From an uncultured bacterium (GTDB taxonomy: Bacteria > Cyanobacteriota > Vampirovibrionia > Gastranaerophilales > Gastranaerophilaceae), in the NCBI GenBank assembly GCA_902774905.1, contig CACYKF010000014.1:1-64000 (forward strand): 64,000 nt of DNA, written 5' to 3'. Numbering within the stretch: the stretch's first letter is position 1; each line of letters begins with the position of its first letter. Positions 32,878 to 41,625 of the stretch are shown piece after piece. The position numbers were made by a program, and so were the translations under genes. The notes beneath the pieces were generated by a model, which saw only the letters and a list, made by a program, of their open reading frames with translations, did no database searches and was not told the origin of the DNA.

Positions 32878-33474
32878 ATGAATATTTTGTATATTGATGC
32901 ATCAGTCAGACCTGATTCGAGAACAAAAAGACTTGCACATCATTTCTTTAAAGGGATAGAAGAATTAAACGCAAATGTAAAAGAAATATATCTGACAAAT
33001 GAATGTATTCCGCCATTAAATAGAGAATCTTTAGAACACAGAACAAGATTATCCGAAGAACAAAATTTTGATGAACCTATATTCCATTATGCAAAAGAAT
33101 ATTCAAATGCCGATATGATAGTAATTTCTGCGCCATATTGGGATTTATCTTTCCCTGCAACCCTGAAAACATATATTGAAGCAATAAATGTTGTGGGATT
33201 GACATTTATGTATAATGAAAATGGTCAGCCTGTCGGACTTTGCAATGCTAAAAAACTTGTCTATATAACAACCGCAGGCGGTAAAATTATATCTGATGAA
33301 TACGGTTTTGGGTACATAAAAGAACTTGCACAAAAATTTCACGGCATAAAAGATGTCGAATACATAAAAGCCGAAGAACTTGATATAATCGGTGCAGATA
33401 TTGAAGGTATTATGTCAAAAGCCGAGAAGAAAATTGATAAACTTGCACAAGATTTAGTCAAAGAATGTAAATAA
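32878..33474 (+). CDS. Flavodoxin-fold NAD(P)H oxidoreductase, azoreductase-like
   Basis: A 198-residue FMN enzyme of the NQO/azoreductase family, probably reducing quinones or azo compounds by two-electron transfer. N-terminal DASVRPDSRTKRLA is the phosphate-binding loop. SAPYWDLSFPATLKTYIEAI is the FMN-contact motif. TTAGG near 143 contacts the isoalloxazine. AAAGGAG precedes ATG 32878; an in-frame ATG seven codons earlier lies before that site. It is followed by a strong terminator and is monocistronic, right after the MITE-like element. Confidence 0.87.
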   Translation: MNILYIDASVRPDSRTKRLAHHFFKGIEELNANVKEIYLTNECIPPLNRESLEHRTRLSEEQNFDEPIFHYAKEYSNADMIVISAPYWDLSFPATLKTYIEAINVVGLTFMYNENGQPVGLCNAKKLVYITTAGGKIISDEYGFGYIKELAQKFHGIKDVEYIKAEELDIIGADIEGIMSKAEKKIDKLAQDLVKECK

Positions 33475-33480
33475 ATAAAA

Positions 33481-33512
33481 AATCTGTCCTGTATTTCAGG
33501 GCAGATTTTTTT
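33481..33512 (+). terminator. Intrinsic terminator
   Basis: AATCTGTCCTG pairs with CAGGGCAGATT around a short loop, followed by eight or more T residues. Confidence 0.9.
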
Positions 33513-33548
33513 TGCTATAATAGTTTCATAAAAGAAATGAGGGAAGTT

Positions 33549-34829
33549 ATGGATATTAAAGCAGTAATTTTAGCGGCAGGCAAAGGTACAAGAATGAAAT
33601 CCGAAACAACTCCCAAAGTTCTGCACGAAATATTAGGCAAAACTTTGTTGGGGTATGTCATAGATAATGTTAAAAATATAACAAACGAACAGTTTGTTAT
33701 TGTCGGACACCATGCTGATGAAGTTGAAAAATTTGTAAACGATAATTATTCAAATGCCAAAACTGTTTTGCAAACTCCTCAACTCGGAACAGGACACGCC
33801 GTTTCAATGGTCTGTCCAAATTTAGAAAACTATGATGGTTTAGTCTTGATTCTTTGTGGTGATACTCCGCTTATAAAAGAAGATACACTAAATAAATTTA
33901 TAGAATTTCATAACTCTAATCATTCTGATTTGACAGTAATGAGTACAATTTTTGAAAACCCGACAAATTACGGAAGAATAATAAGAGAAAACGACAATAC
34001 CTTAAAATGTATTGTGGAAGAAAAAGATGCAACATTGGAAAAAAAAGCCGTAAAAGAAGTTAATGCAGGTATTTATTGTTTGAATTGGGGAAAAATTAAA
34101 GGCGCATTTTCTCAACTCAAAACAAATAATGCTCAAGGGGAATATTATTTAACAGACATAATTTCTTGGGGTAAATCTCAAAACCTTAATGTAAACGCTT
34201 ATATTTTGGATGATAGTGATGAAATTTACGGTATAAATTCCCGTTCAAATCTTGCAACCGCATCAAAAATAATGAATAAACGCCATATCGAAAAACTTAT
34301 GGCAGAGGGGGTAACAATTGTTGACCCTGATTCAACATGGATTAGCGAAGACACGCAAATCGGACAAGACACAATAGTTTATCCGTTTACATATATTGAA
34401 GGAAAAAATGTTATCGGTAAATCTTGCAAAATCGGACCTTGCGCGCATTTAAGAGGCGGTGTAGAGGTTTGTGATAATGTAAAAGTCGGGAATTTTGTAG
34501 AAGTTAAAAAATCAAAAATTTCTTCAAACACAAATGTCGGACATCTGTCTTATATCGGGGACAGTGAACTTGGGCAGCATGTAAACATTGGTGCAGGCAC
34601 GATTACCGCAAATTATGACCCTATTAGTAAAACAAAATCAAAAACTGTTTTGAAAGATGATGTAAAAATCGGCTCAAACACGGTTTTAGTTGCACCTGTG
34701 ACTGTCGAACAGGGTGCAAATGTCGGCGCAGGTTCAGTTATAACAAAAGCGATTCCTCAATGGGCTTTAGCCCTAACCCGTTCCCCGTTAAAAGTGATTG
34801 AAAATTGGGTTAAACGAAAGAATAAATAA
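33549..34829 (+). CDS. glmU: Bifunctional GlcNAc-1-phosphate uridyltransferase / GlcN-1-P acetyltransferase
   Basis: Makes UDP-GlcNAc for peptidoglycan and lipopolysaccharide. The N-terminal uridyltransferase signature LAAGKGTRMKS is at about 9-19, QLGTGHAV near 78 and GDTPLI near 101. The C-terminal left-handed beta-helix (about 250-420) has hexapeptide repeats and the acetyltransferase motifs GDSELG and GAGTITANYD. The 426 residues are slightly short of the E. coli enzyme, mainly in the C-terminal tail. ATG 33549 follows GAGGGAAG. The promoter has extended -10 TGCTATAAT. Confidence 0.95.
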   Translation: MDIKAVILAAGKGTRMKSETTPKVLHEILGKTLLGYVIDNVKNITNEQFVIVGHHADEVEKFVNDNYSNAKTVLQTPQLGTGHAVSMVCPNLENYDGLVLILCGDTPLIKEDTLNKFIEFHNSNHSDLTVMSTIFENPTNYGRIIRENDNTLKCIVEEKDATLEKKAVKEVNAGIYCLNWGKIKGAFSQLKTNNAQGEYYLTDIISWGKSQNLNVNAYILDDSDEIYGINSRSNLATASKIMNKRHIEKLMAEGVTIVDPDSTWISEDTQIGQDTIVYPFTYIEGKNVIGKSCKIGPCAHLRGGVEVCDNVKVGNFVEVKKSKISSNTNVGHLSYIGDSELGQHVNIGAGTITANYDPISKTKSKTVLKDDVKIGSNTVLVAPVTVEQGANVGAGSVITKAIPQWALALTRSPLKVIENWVKRKNK

Positions 34830-34830
34830 G

Positions 34831-34945
34831 GTAACTATATACAATGTTACAGTAAATATGTCTGTCATTGCGAGGAGGAAATGGCTTTCCGACGAAGCAA
34901 TCCAGTTATTTCATCATTATCGACAAATTAGTATATAATTACCAT
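34831..34945. repeat. ATTGCGAGG-type intergenic repeat
   Basis: GGTAACTATA..AATGTTACAGTA, then GTCATTGCGAGGAGG..GACGAAGCAATCCAGTTATTTCATC, matching the left half of 12066-12218. The right inverted arm is missing. Confidence 0.75.
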
Positions 34946-34983
34946 AAATAATTAAGAAACAGGGACATTTAGCTCAAAACATT

Positions 34984-35499
34984 TTACTGTTCACTTTCGT
35001 GGTGGTCAGAGTCTTTTAAAAGTTTTGAAAAGTCAGACGGTTTGATGTCTTGGATAAAGTTTTTAAATTCTTCTGCTTCTTGAGCATCTTTTGCACTATC
35101 AGTTGAAACAGAGCCGGCAGAAAGAACTTTTGCGCTGACATAAATTGGGGCATCGACACGAATTGCGACTGCTATCGCATCAGATGGTCGTGCATCAATT
35201 TCTATTGTTTCGCCATTTTCTTTTTCAAGATAAATTATTGCGTAATAAGTTTCTTTTTCAACATCATTGATTTCTACTTTGGAAAGTTTATATCCTGTTT
35301 TTTCGACCATAGATATAATAAGGTCGTGAGTCATAGGGCGTGATACAGACAGATTTTCAATTTTTCTGATAATAGAACTTGCTTCGGCAGAGCCAATCCA
35401 AATCGGGAGAGCACGGCGATTTTCTTTGTCGTGCAAAACAACTATTGGTGAACCTGTACGGGTATCAAGGGCAATGCCCATAACTTTCATTTGAATCAT
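34984..35499 (-). CDS. DUF151 bifunctional nuclease-family protein
   Basis: A 171-residue protein with the BFN/DUF151 domain (residues about 1-130): VVLHDKENRRALPIWIGSAEA and the conserved RPSDAIAVAIRVDAPIYVS. Plant members degrade RNA and DNA; cyanobacterial members are common. The C-terminal 40 residues are acidic and disordered. A monocistronic gene between intergenic repeats. Catalytic activity is inferred from the family only. Confidence 0.9.
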   Translation of the reverse strand: MIQMKVMGIALDTRTGSPIVVLHDKENRRALPIWIGSAEASSIIRKIENLSVSRPMTHDLIISMVEKTGYKLSKVEINDVEKETYYAIIYLEKENGETIEIDARPSDAIAVAIRVDAPIYVSAKVLSAGSVSTDSAKDAQEAEEFKNFIQDIKPSDFSKLLKDSDHHESEQ

Positions 35500-35519
35500 T
35501 ATATAAACCTTTCTTTTAA

Positions 35520-35635
35520 GTGAAAAGTGAATAGTGAGAAGTGAATCGACCTTTACGGTTTTTGGAGTTTATCAAATTTATCAAATAATAATTTAATGAA
35601 CTATTCACTATACACTATTAGCAATTCACTTTAAT
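35520..35635. repeat. GTGAATAGTGA / TTCACTATACAC repeat
   Basis: GTGAAAAGTGAATAGTGAGAAGTGAATCGACCTTTACGG at the left and AACTATTCACTATACACTATTAGCAATTCAC at the right form long imperfect inverted arms. The same family as 18800-18905. Confidence 0.8.
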
Positions 35636-35665
35636 TATACAAAACAAAAAGATTTTTTCAAAGCC

Positions 35666-35694
35666 TTTTCAAAAAAAAGTATTTGTGATAGAAT
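35666..35694 (+). promoter_or_regulatory. Promoter of tRNA-Ser
   Basis: TTTTCA (35666-35671), 17-base spacer, TAGAAT (35689-35694), about 35 bases upstream of the tRNA. The same -10 as tRNA-Gln. Confidence 0.55.
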
Positions 35695-35728
35695 TGTAAA
35701 TGTAATCTTGGTAAAGGTTGCGCCGAAT

Positions 35729-35817
35729 GGAAAAGTGGCCGAGAGGCTTAAGGCGGCACCCTGCTAAGGTGTTGTGTGGGGTTACCTGCACCGTGGGTTC
35801 AAATCCCACCTTTTCCG
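35729..35817 (+). tRNA. tRNA-Ser (anticodon GCT)
   Basis: The acceptor GGAAAAG pairs with CTTTTCC, discriminator G. The anticodon loop CTGCTAA gives GCT. A long variable arm and T-arm GGGTTCAAATCCC are typical of class II serine tRNAs. CCA is not encoded. Confidence 0.95.
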
Positions 35818-35821
35818 AATT

Positions 35822-35852
35822 AAACCCGATAGGCATTGCCTTATCGGGTTTA
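35822..35852 (+). terminator. Hairpin after tRNA-Ser
   Basis: AAACCCGATA and TATCGGGTTT form a 10-bp stem around AGGCATTGCCT. The T-run after it is short (TTTAATTG). Confidence 0.6.
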
Positions 35853-35859
35853 ATTGTGT

Positions 35860-36364
35860 ATTGTGAGTGTAGTTAGACGAGTAGTACGGTTTTGTCAGTT
35901 TGACTATTTTATTTCCTAAAACTCGCTCGTTGTAGGGTTTTGCTGGTCGAAAGTGCAACTTTACCCCAAAAACCGATTTACTCATTATTTACTCTTTCAG
36001 GTTGGTTACTTTCCAATAATAGTACTAACATTTTGGTGCGTTTATACGCACCATTTAATTATTCCAATTCCATTTCAGAAATACTATTTTTGTCATTATA
36101 ATTGCACCAATTTATATGATAGGGAAGTTTAGCAGACATAGAAAATATCAAAAATTTAGATATGGAATAATTCTCAAATCCACTGTTCTTTCTTCTTAAA
36201 CCAACTGTTATTATGTATTGTGCAGGTGAGGATGCGAACCTATCAATTGTGGATTGCCCCCCCCCACCTGCTTTTTGGCTCTAATTTTTCCGATTGTAAA
36301 ATTTTAAACTAAATCAGCAAAAATATTTTTTACAGGTTTTATATCAAAAAAGGAGTATAAAACC
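35860..36364. other. 505-base intergenic stretch with poly-C tract
   Basis: No gene is supported. At 36222-36271 GCAGGTG and CACCTGC enclose a T-arm-like GGATGCGAACC and a run of nine C (36257-36265). On the minus strand this looks like the acceptor and T-arm of a tRNA, but only 51 bases long and with a wrong T-loop base. The rest is AT-rich without repeats I recognise. Confidence 0.5.
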
Positions 36365-36679
36365 ATGACACAAATTTCATTTACTTCAACATATAGAATA
36401 CCGTTAATAGAGCGAAAAGTTTCTGTTGCAAAGCGTCAGGCACTTAAAGATTTGGCTTCTCAATATGAAAATCACTTGTATCCAAACGGCAATAAAGGAT
36501 GTGTAAGAGTTTCAATTCCTGAAGAACAAGACAGCAAATTTGAACAGAATTTAAGACAAAAAGGTTTTAAAGTTTATCAAAAATTTGAAGAACATAATCT
36601 TCCTGAAGAAAAAATAGATGCATATATAAAACAGGCTCTCAAATTCAATGAATATAAACAATACGGAAAACAAAAATAG
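36365..36679 (+). CDS. Small lineage-specific protein 1 of a pair
   Basis: A 104-residue, unrecognised protein. It opens with MTQISFTSTYRIP, a possible variant of the FTG-type N-terminus (Phe-Thr-Ser at 6-8). The rest is charged and alpha/beta (CVRVSIPEEQDSKFEQNL). AAAGGAG precedes the ATG. It ends 14 bases before the gene at 36694 and is probably co-transcribed. Confidence 0.65.
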   Translation: MTQISFTSTYRIPLIERKVSVAKRQALKDLASQYENHLYPNGNKGCVRVSIPEEQDSKFEQNLRQKGFKVYQKFEEHNLPEEKIDAYIKQALKFNEYKQYGKQK

Positions 36680-36693
36680 AAAGGACTATATAT

Positions 36694-37119
36694 ATGAATA
36701 TTGCAAGATTATTACCGCAAAAAATGTTAAACAAAACTCTTGAAAAGAGAAGATTAAACAGAATACAGGAATATACTTCCGTTGCTGATTCTCTTGAACC
36801 TAAGTTTGCGCAGAGAATAAATGAAAGTATTGATTCAATCGCAAGATATGCACAAAGGAAAAATTGCCATTTAGAATTTGTTCCGGCAGAAGATTTATTC
36901 CAAAATTCAATGCAGTTAAATGTTTATAAAAACGGTGTTTCTCTCTTAATTGGACAAGACGGACTTCCTGCGGCAGCATTTGATTTAAAAAGTCTTTCCG
37001 GAAAATCTATCCTTCCGGATGATGCAAAAGGAGCAGATTTGATCGGGTATATCAGAAAAGCGGTAAAAAATATTATTGATAATGACAAAAATTGGCAAAA
37101 TAAAATTTCTGAAATATAA
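36694..37119 (+). CDS. Small lineage-specific protein 2 of a pair
   Basis: A 141-residue, unrecognised soluble protein. Basic N-terminus (KTLEKRRLNRIQ), a helix (FAQRINESIDSIARYAQR), then beta-strands (LNVYKNGVSLLIGQDG) and a C-terminal amphipathic helix. AAAGGA precedes the ATG. Together with the preceding gene it ends in a terminator at 37162. Confidence 0.65.
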   Translation: MNIARLLPQKMLNKTLEKRRLNRIQEYTSVADSLEPKFAQRINESIDSIARYAQRKNCHLEFVPAEDLFQNSMQLNVYKNGVSLLIGQDGLPAAAFDLKSLSGKSILPDDAKGADLIGYIRKAVKNIIDNDKNWQNKISEI

Positions 37120-37161
37120 CCTAAAAAAAGAGCAGATAAAATCTGTATATTATTGTAAAAT

Positions 37162-37193
37162 GACCTTACAAGCATATTGTAAGGTCGTTTTAT
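37162..37193 (+). terminator. Terminator of the small-protein pair
   Basis: GACCTTACAA (37162-37171) and TTGTAAGGTC (37177-37186) form a perfect 10-bp stem, followed by GTTTTATT. Confidence 0.8.
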
Positions 37194-37265
37194 TGAAAAT
37201 AATTGTTTTAAGTTTTTGTTTTTTGTAAAATAGTCATGCGGTAGTTTTTAAGAAGGAGAAAACTT

Positions 37266-38462
37266 ATGAAAAAATCAATCAAAGATTTAGGTGACATTAA
37301 AGGTAAAAGAGCATTAGTCAGAGTTGATGTTAATGTACCTTTGGATGAAAACAAAAATGTAACGGATGATACAAGAATACAGGCTATTGTACCTACTGTT
37401 AATTTCTTAACAGAAAAAGGCGCAAGAGTTATTTTGATGGCACACTTGGGCAGACCAAAGGGAGAAAGAAATATGGAATTTTCACTTGCGCCTGTTGCAA
37501 AATATATGAGCAAAGTTTTTGGTCAGGAAATCGTATTTATCCCGTCTGTTGAAGAAGCAGGTCCTTATGTTGAAAAATTGCAAGACGGTCAGATTGCACT
37601 TTTGGAAAATATCAGATTTTATAAGGCTGAAGAAGCAAAAGATGATGATATGACATTTGCAAATGAAATTGCAAAATTGGGAGATTTTTATGTAAATGAT
37701 GCTTTTGGTGCGGCTCACAGAAACCACACTTCAACCGCTAAACTTGCAAAGGTTGTAAAACCTGCAGTTTCAGGTTTGTTGATGGAAAAAGAAATCAGAT
37801 GCTTATCACAGGCTCTTGATAATCCTACAAGACCTTTCACTGCAATCGTAGGCGGTGCAAAAGTTTCTTCAAAAATCGGTGTATTGGAAAACTTGTTAGA
37901 CAAAGTTGATAATATGATTATCGGCGGTGGCATGGCTTACACTTTTGTAAAGGCTAACGGCGGTAAAATCGGTAATTCAATTTGTGAAGACGACCAAATT
38001 GAAACGGCAAAAGCTATTGAAGCAAAAGCACAGGCTAAAGGTGTTAAACTTGTAATGGCAACAGATGTTTTAGTTGCAGATGATTTCTCAGGCAACGGAA
38101 CAAACAAATTTGTTAAAATCAATGAAATTCCTGACGGATTTGAAGGTGTTGATGCAGGTGAAGACTCAAGAAAAGCATTTGCAGAAGTAATTAAATCTTC
38201 AAAAACTATTTTGATGAACGGTCCTGTCGGCGCATTTGAAAATCCGAAATTTGCAGAAGGTACAAAAGCAGTTTTGGCTGCAGTTGTTGAAGCAACCAAA
38301 AACGGTGCAACTTCTGTTATCGGTGGTGGTGACAGTGTTTCTGCCGCTAAAAAATTCTTTAAAGCGGAAGATTTCACTCATGTTTCAACAGGCGGCGGTG
38401 CTTCATTAGAATTTATTGAAGGAAAAGTATTACCGGGCGTTGCTGCTTTGGATGAAAAGTAA
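37266..38462 (+). CDS. pgk: Phosphoglycerate kinase
   Basis: Glycolytic enzyme making ATP from 1,3-bisphosphoglycerate. RVDVNVPLD near 19-27, HLGRPKG near 60, the substrate-binding FGAAHR, VGGAKVSSKI and the nucleotide-binding GGGDSVSAAKK are present. At 398 residues it is complete. AAGGAG lies nine bases before ATG. A strong terminator follows. gpmI lies at the far end of the window, not clustered with it. Confidence 0.97.
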   Translation: MKKSIKDLGDIKGKRALVRVDVNVPLDENKNVTDDTRIQAIVPTVNFLTEKGARVILMAHLGRPKGERNMEFSLAPVAKYMSKVFGQEIVFIPSVEEAGPYVEKLQDGQIALLENIRFYKAEEAKDDDMTFANEIAKLGDFYVNDAFGAAHRNHTSTAKLAKVVKPAVSGLLMEKEIRCLSQALDNPTRPFTAIVGGAKVSSKIGVLENLLDKVDNMIIGGGMAYTFVKANGGKIGNSICEDDQIETAKAIEAKAQAKGVKLVMATDVLVADDFSGNGTNKFVKINEIPDGFEGVDAGEDSRKAFAEVIKSSKTILMNGPVGAFENPKFAEGTKAVLAAVVEATKNGATSVIGGGDSVSAAKKFFKAEDFTHVSTGGGASLEFIEGKVLPGVAALDEK

Positions 38463-38485
38463 TTTATTTGAACAAAGAAAAAATT

Positions 38486-38511
38486 CCTCTTTTTTAAGAG
38501 GAATTTTTTTT
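38486..38511. terminator. Bidirectional terminator between pgk and the convergent gene
   Basis: CCTCTT (38486-38491), loop TTTT, AAGAGG (38496-38501) with A-rich left and T-rich right flanks that extend the stem. It serves both strands. Confidence 0.85.
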
Positions 38512-38513
38512 CG

Positions 38514-39377
38514 CTAAAATCTTGGTCGGCTCCGATAATAACCTCTTACTTCTGTACCATCTGAACGTGTGTATGAATTTACATAAACAACTCCGCCATT
38601 TGTCAATGCCTCCCGTTGCAGGTCACCATTTGTTGGCATTGAACCATTAAAATACTTTGTTTGCGCATCAATTTCTTTTTCGTGTTTGGCAAATTCATCA
38701 CTTGTCATTGAGCCGACTTCCTCACGTGTATATATGTGGTTACTGCCTGTCAGTGGGTTTGTGTAACCGAATAAGCCTGAATCCTGTTTAGATTGAACTT
38801 CAGGTAATTGAATTCCTAACATATTTGCAAGTTGATTGATATCAATGTCAGCCGCAAAACCAAGCGGTTTACCATTATTATCCACCCCACCGACTCCTCT
38901 TGCTGGGGTAAAAGGCAGTTGAGGCTTTTGTTCTTGAAATTCTCGCGGGTCTTCAAGTCCTGTAATTAATTTACCTTCTCTCATTCTTTGTACAACTTTT
39001 CCCGCAATTATATCTTTTTGTTGCTGTTCAGAAAGTTTATTAAAGTTTAGATACTCTCTACGAATTTCATTTGCAATTTCTCGACCTTGTTGATTATTCC
39101 ATAAATCCATATTAGATGATTGTGAATATTGGCCATTTGTTTGAAGTCCTGATTTTTCATGCTGATTCCCCAAAAACTTTGCAATGCTATTCCCGAAATT
39201 TAAGGATAAATATGCTTGCATATAAGTATGTCTAAAAGCATCTGATTCGTTATCAACAGCAAGATTGTTTTCGCCAATTTCAAACCCATATTTTTTTTGA
39301 TATTTTAATGTATCGTTTACCATTTCTTTTGTGAAATTCTTTTGCGGATGTTTATAATAATTTAAATCGTGTTTCAT
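38514..39377 (-). CDS. DUF6973-like protein, candidate secreted effector
   Basis: A 287-residue protein. Residues about 40-105 resemble DUF6973: NESDAFRHTYMQAYL, LGNQHE, then SSNMDLWNNQQGREIA. This combination of Asp-His, His-Glu and Asn-Asn pairs suggests a metal-dependent hydrolase-like core. The C-terminus has VYVNSYTRSDGTEVRGYYRS, a motif common near the ends of secreted or phage-associated proteins. There is no classical signal peptide. It is head-to-head with a small membrane protein at 39407 (29-base spacer). I infer a possible toxin/effector, but no immunity or secretion partner is proven. Confidence 0.6.
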   Translation of the reverse strand: MKHDLNYYKHPQKNFTKEMVNDTLKYQKKYGFEIGENNLAVDNESDAFRHTYMQAYLSLNFGNSIAKFLGNQHEKSGLQTNGQYSQSSNMDLWNNQQGREIANEIRREYLNFNKLSEQQQKDIIAGKVVQRMREGKLITGLEDPREFQEQKPQLPFTPARGVGGVDNNGKPLGFAADIDINQLANMLGIQLPEVQSKQDSGLFGYTNPLTGSNHIYTREEVGSMTSDEFAKHEKEIDAQTKYFNGSMPTNGDLQREALTNGGVVYVNSYTRSDGTEVRGYYRSRPRF

Positions 39378-39406
39378 TTTTTCTCCTTTTTTGTTATGAT
39401 GTGCTT

Positions 39407-39745
39407 ATGAAATTAACAAAATATATATGTGCCAATATACTCTTTTTAATGGGGAATGCTGGGCTGTGTATTTTTCTTTTGTCGTTAATTGGAACTTACA
39501 CTATTCAAGGTAATGCTTGGATGTATATTGAAAGAAATTGTGGTATATGGGCATTTATAATTTTAGGATTTCTATTGATATTACCAATAGAAATATTTGC
39601 AAACAAAATTACACACAACAAATTTCTCTTAAATATCCCATTTAAAAATGAAAATATAAGATACACATACAATATTTTGTTTTGGTTAGGTATAGTTTGT
39701 TCAATTTTATACCTATTATTTTATTTATGGTTCATAACAAGGTAA
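39407..39745 (+). CDS. Small three-helix membrane protein
   Basis: A 112-residue integral membrane protein with three hydrophobic segments (about 8-33, 45-67 and 88-110). No family is recognised. The ATG at 39407 is preferred to a GTG six bases earlier. Divergent from the DUF6973-like gene, with which it shares a 29-base promoter space too short for two independent promoters outside the genes. A possible immunity partner; inference only. Confidence 0.6.
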   Translation: MKLTKYICANILFLMGNAGLCIFLLSLIGTYTIQGNAWMYIERNCGIWAFIILGFLLILPIEIFANKITHNKFLLNIPFKNENIRYTYNILFWLGIVCSILYLLFYLWFITR

Positions 39746-40032
39746 ACCATAGAAAACTTTAAAGTCTAATAAGTAATTATATAAATAATTACAGTTTTGG
39801 TTTATTTAATTTTTGCTAATTATATTTCGTTATCTATTTATATAAAAACCTCACTTTCATTGTCCAAAGTTAAAACAAAGTAAATTTTTAACAGATAAAT
39901 GAGTGGTTTATACTATTATAACATTTGTAGTGCGTTTTCTCCAAGCATAAAATAGTACTTACCCTCTTAACTTTTTTTGATTAATGGTTTATTATTAATA
40001 TAGAAATATAATTGGCAATCAAAAGGTGAGAA

Positions 40033-40839
40033 ATGAAATCAGTAAAAGAAATTTCAACGGAAACAAAAATTTTAAACAGATTAAAAAATAATCCTGTCTG
40101 TACTGAATTGGTAAATTATTTATTTAATGATGCCGAGTTGCAAGAAATGCAGGAGTATTCAAATAATGTTTCCATAAGAAGATTAGGATATAATGACCAC
40201 GGTCCTGTTCATATGCGTCAGGTTGTCGGTAATGCAATAAAAATGCTCAATATTTTACGAGACTTCGGTATAAAAACATCTTTAGAGGAAGAAGAAGTCG
40301 GAACATTTGAAGATAGTATGTGTGCAGTAATTATGGCAGGACTTATGCACGATTTGGGAATGGCAATCGGCAGACAGGGGCATGAAAAAATGTCTGCTTT
40401 ACTTGCACAACCTTTGATTGAAAGAACTTTGATGCACATGTTCCCAAATGATTTGCACAAAAGGGTTATTATTAAAGCAATGACAACCGAGGCAATTATA
40501 GGTCACATGTCATCACATAAAATCCATTCCATAGAAGCGGGGATTATATTAATCGCTGACGGTTGTGATATGACAAAAGGCAGAGCAAGAATACCTCTTG
40601 CTATAAATACAACCCCAAAAGTCGGCGACATCCACAAATATAGTGCTAATGCAATCAAATGGATAGGTATTCATCACGGAGAAAGAAAACCGATTAAAAT
40701 TGATATTGAAATGACTTCTGAAGTCGGTTTTTTCCAAATTGAAGAAGTTTTACTTTCAAAAATTGATGTCAGCCCTGCAAAGAAATTTGTTGAACTCTAT
40801 GCCGGAGTTGAAGGTGCAGAAAGGAAATGCTATCTGTAA
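40033..40839 (+). CDS. HD-domain phosphohydrolase
   Basis: A 268-residue protein. The HD metal site is visible: DHGPVHMRQV near 57, HDLGM near 107 and GHEKMS near 117, then DGCDMTKGR near 180. This subgroup (HD with a following DG.D..KGR) is widespread in bacteria and archaea and not assigned a substrate. The C-terminal 60 residues form a small beta domain. GAAAGGTGAG precedes the ATG. It precedes the HepT/MntA genes but is 70 bases apart. Confidence 0.82.
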   Translation: MKSVKEISTETKILNRLKNNPVCTELVNYLFNDAELQEMQEYSNNVSIRRLGYNDHGPVHMRQVVGNAIKMLNILRDFGIKTSLEEEEVGTFEDSMCAVIMAGLMHDLGMAIGRQGHEKMSALLAQPLIERTLMHMFPNDLHKRVIIKAMTTEAIIGHMSSHKIHSIEAGIILIADGCDMTKGRARIPLAINTTPKVGDIHKYSANAIKWIGIHHGERKPIKIDIEMTSEVGFFQIEEVLLSKIDVSPAKKFVELYAGVEGAERKCYL

Positions 40840-40909
40840 TAACTTTTTTAATTAATCAATAATGTATTCTGAAATTGACTTAAACATCTCAAAGTGTTAT
40901 ATTTAGTCT

Positions 40910-41314
40910 ATGGAAACACTTGATTTGTCATCTTTTGAAAAAGCAATAAACAGTTTGGGCAGTATAATAAAAAGATACGCAAACGAAGGTGATGTTGATT
41001 TGCGTGATGCGATAATTCAGAGATTCGAATATACCTATTCAATGTCATTAAAAATGATAAAAAGATTTTTAAAACAAAATGATATATCAGAAGATGAAAT
41101 TAATGGTATGACATTTAATGAAATTATCAGAAGAGCAAATCAGTTTAATCTTTTGCTTACTAATCTTGAAACCTGGGATGAATACAGAAAAAAACGCAAT
41201 ATGACTTCTCATACTTATGATGAAGAAACGGCTCAAAAGGTTATGACTATTATACCTGCATTTAAAGATGAAGCGAAATTTTTATTGAATAAGTTAAAGG
41301 AAAAACTGTCATGA
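40910..41314 (+). CDS. hepT: HepT-type HEPN ribonuclease toxin (nucleotidyltransferase substrate binding)
   Basis: A 134-residue all-helical HEPN protein (HI0074-like). The active-site motif R96-x4-H101-x-Y103 (RNMTSHTY) is intact; in HepT the Arg and His cleave RNA and the Tyr is modified by the partner MntA. Length and the WDEYRKKRN context match the family. It overlaps mntA by four bases, the standard type VII toxin-antitoxin layout. A Shine-Dalgarno is not evident. Confidence 0.9.
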   Translation: METLDLSSFEKAINSLGSIIKRYANEGDVDLRDAIIQRFEYTYSMSLKMIKRFLKQNDISEDEINGMTFNEIIRRANQFNLLLTNLETWDEYRKKRNMTSHTYDEETAQKVMTIIPAFKDEAKFLLNKLKEKLS

Positions 41315-41625
41315 TGTTTGGATTAGAAGACAGACATATTGATTTTATAAAAGAAACATTAAAAAGACATATTCAAAATCCTGAAGCAAAATTCTATATT
41401 TTCGGCTCCCGCGCAAATGGTAAATACAGTCAGTATTCCGATGTTGATATTGCCATAGATTGCCCTGATTTGACTTTTGATAAAAAATTGAAGTTGGAAT
41501 CGGATTTTGAAAATTCAACTTTTCCTTATGAAGTTGACATCGTTGATTTAAATGATATAAAAGATAATTTTAAAAATTTGATAAAAGATTCACTCAAAGA
41601 ATTGGAAATAAATGCTGATAGATAA
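41311..41625 (+). CDS. mntA: MntA-type nucleotidyltransferase antitoxin
   Basis: A 104-residue minimal nucleotidyltransferase. The signature GSRANG (32-37) and D44-x-D46 (SDVDIAID) are complete, and a third acidic residue is supplied by EVDIVDL near 75. In characterised systems it adds AMP to the HepT tyrosine and so neutralises the toxin. Translationally coupled to hepT upstream and overlapping tsaC by 14 bases downstream. Confidence 0.92.
   Translation: MMFGLEDRHIDFIKETLKRHIQNPEAKFYIFGSRANGKYSQYSDVDIAIDCPDLTFDKKLKLESDFENSTFPYEVDIVDLNDIKDNFKNLIKDSLKELEINADR

Noticed and set aside
36222-36271. A complete tRNA on the minus strand
   Set aside because: Only 51 bases between the acceptor arms and a wrong T-loop base, so it was not called as a tRNA.
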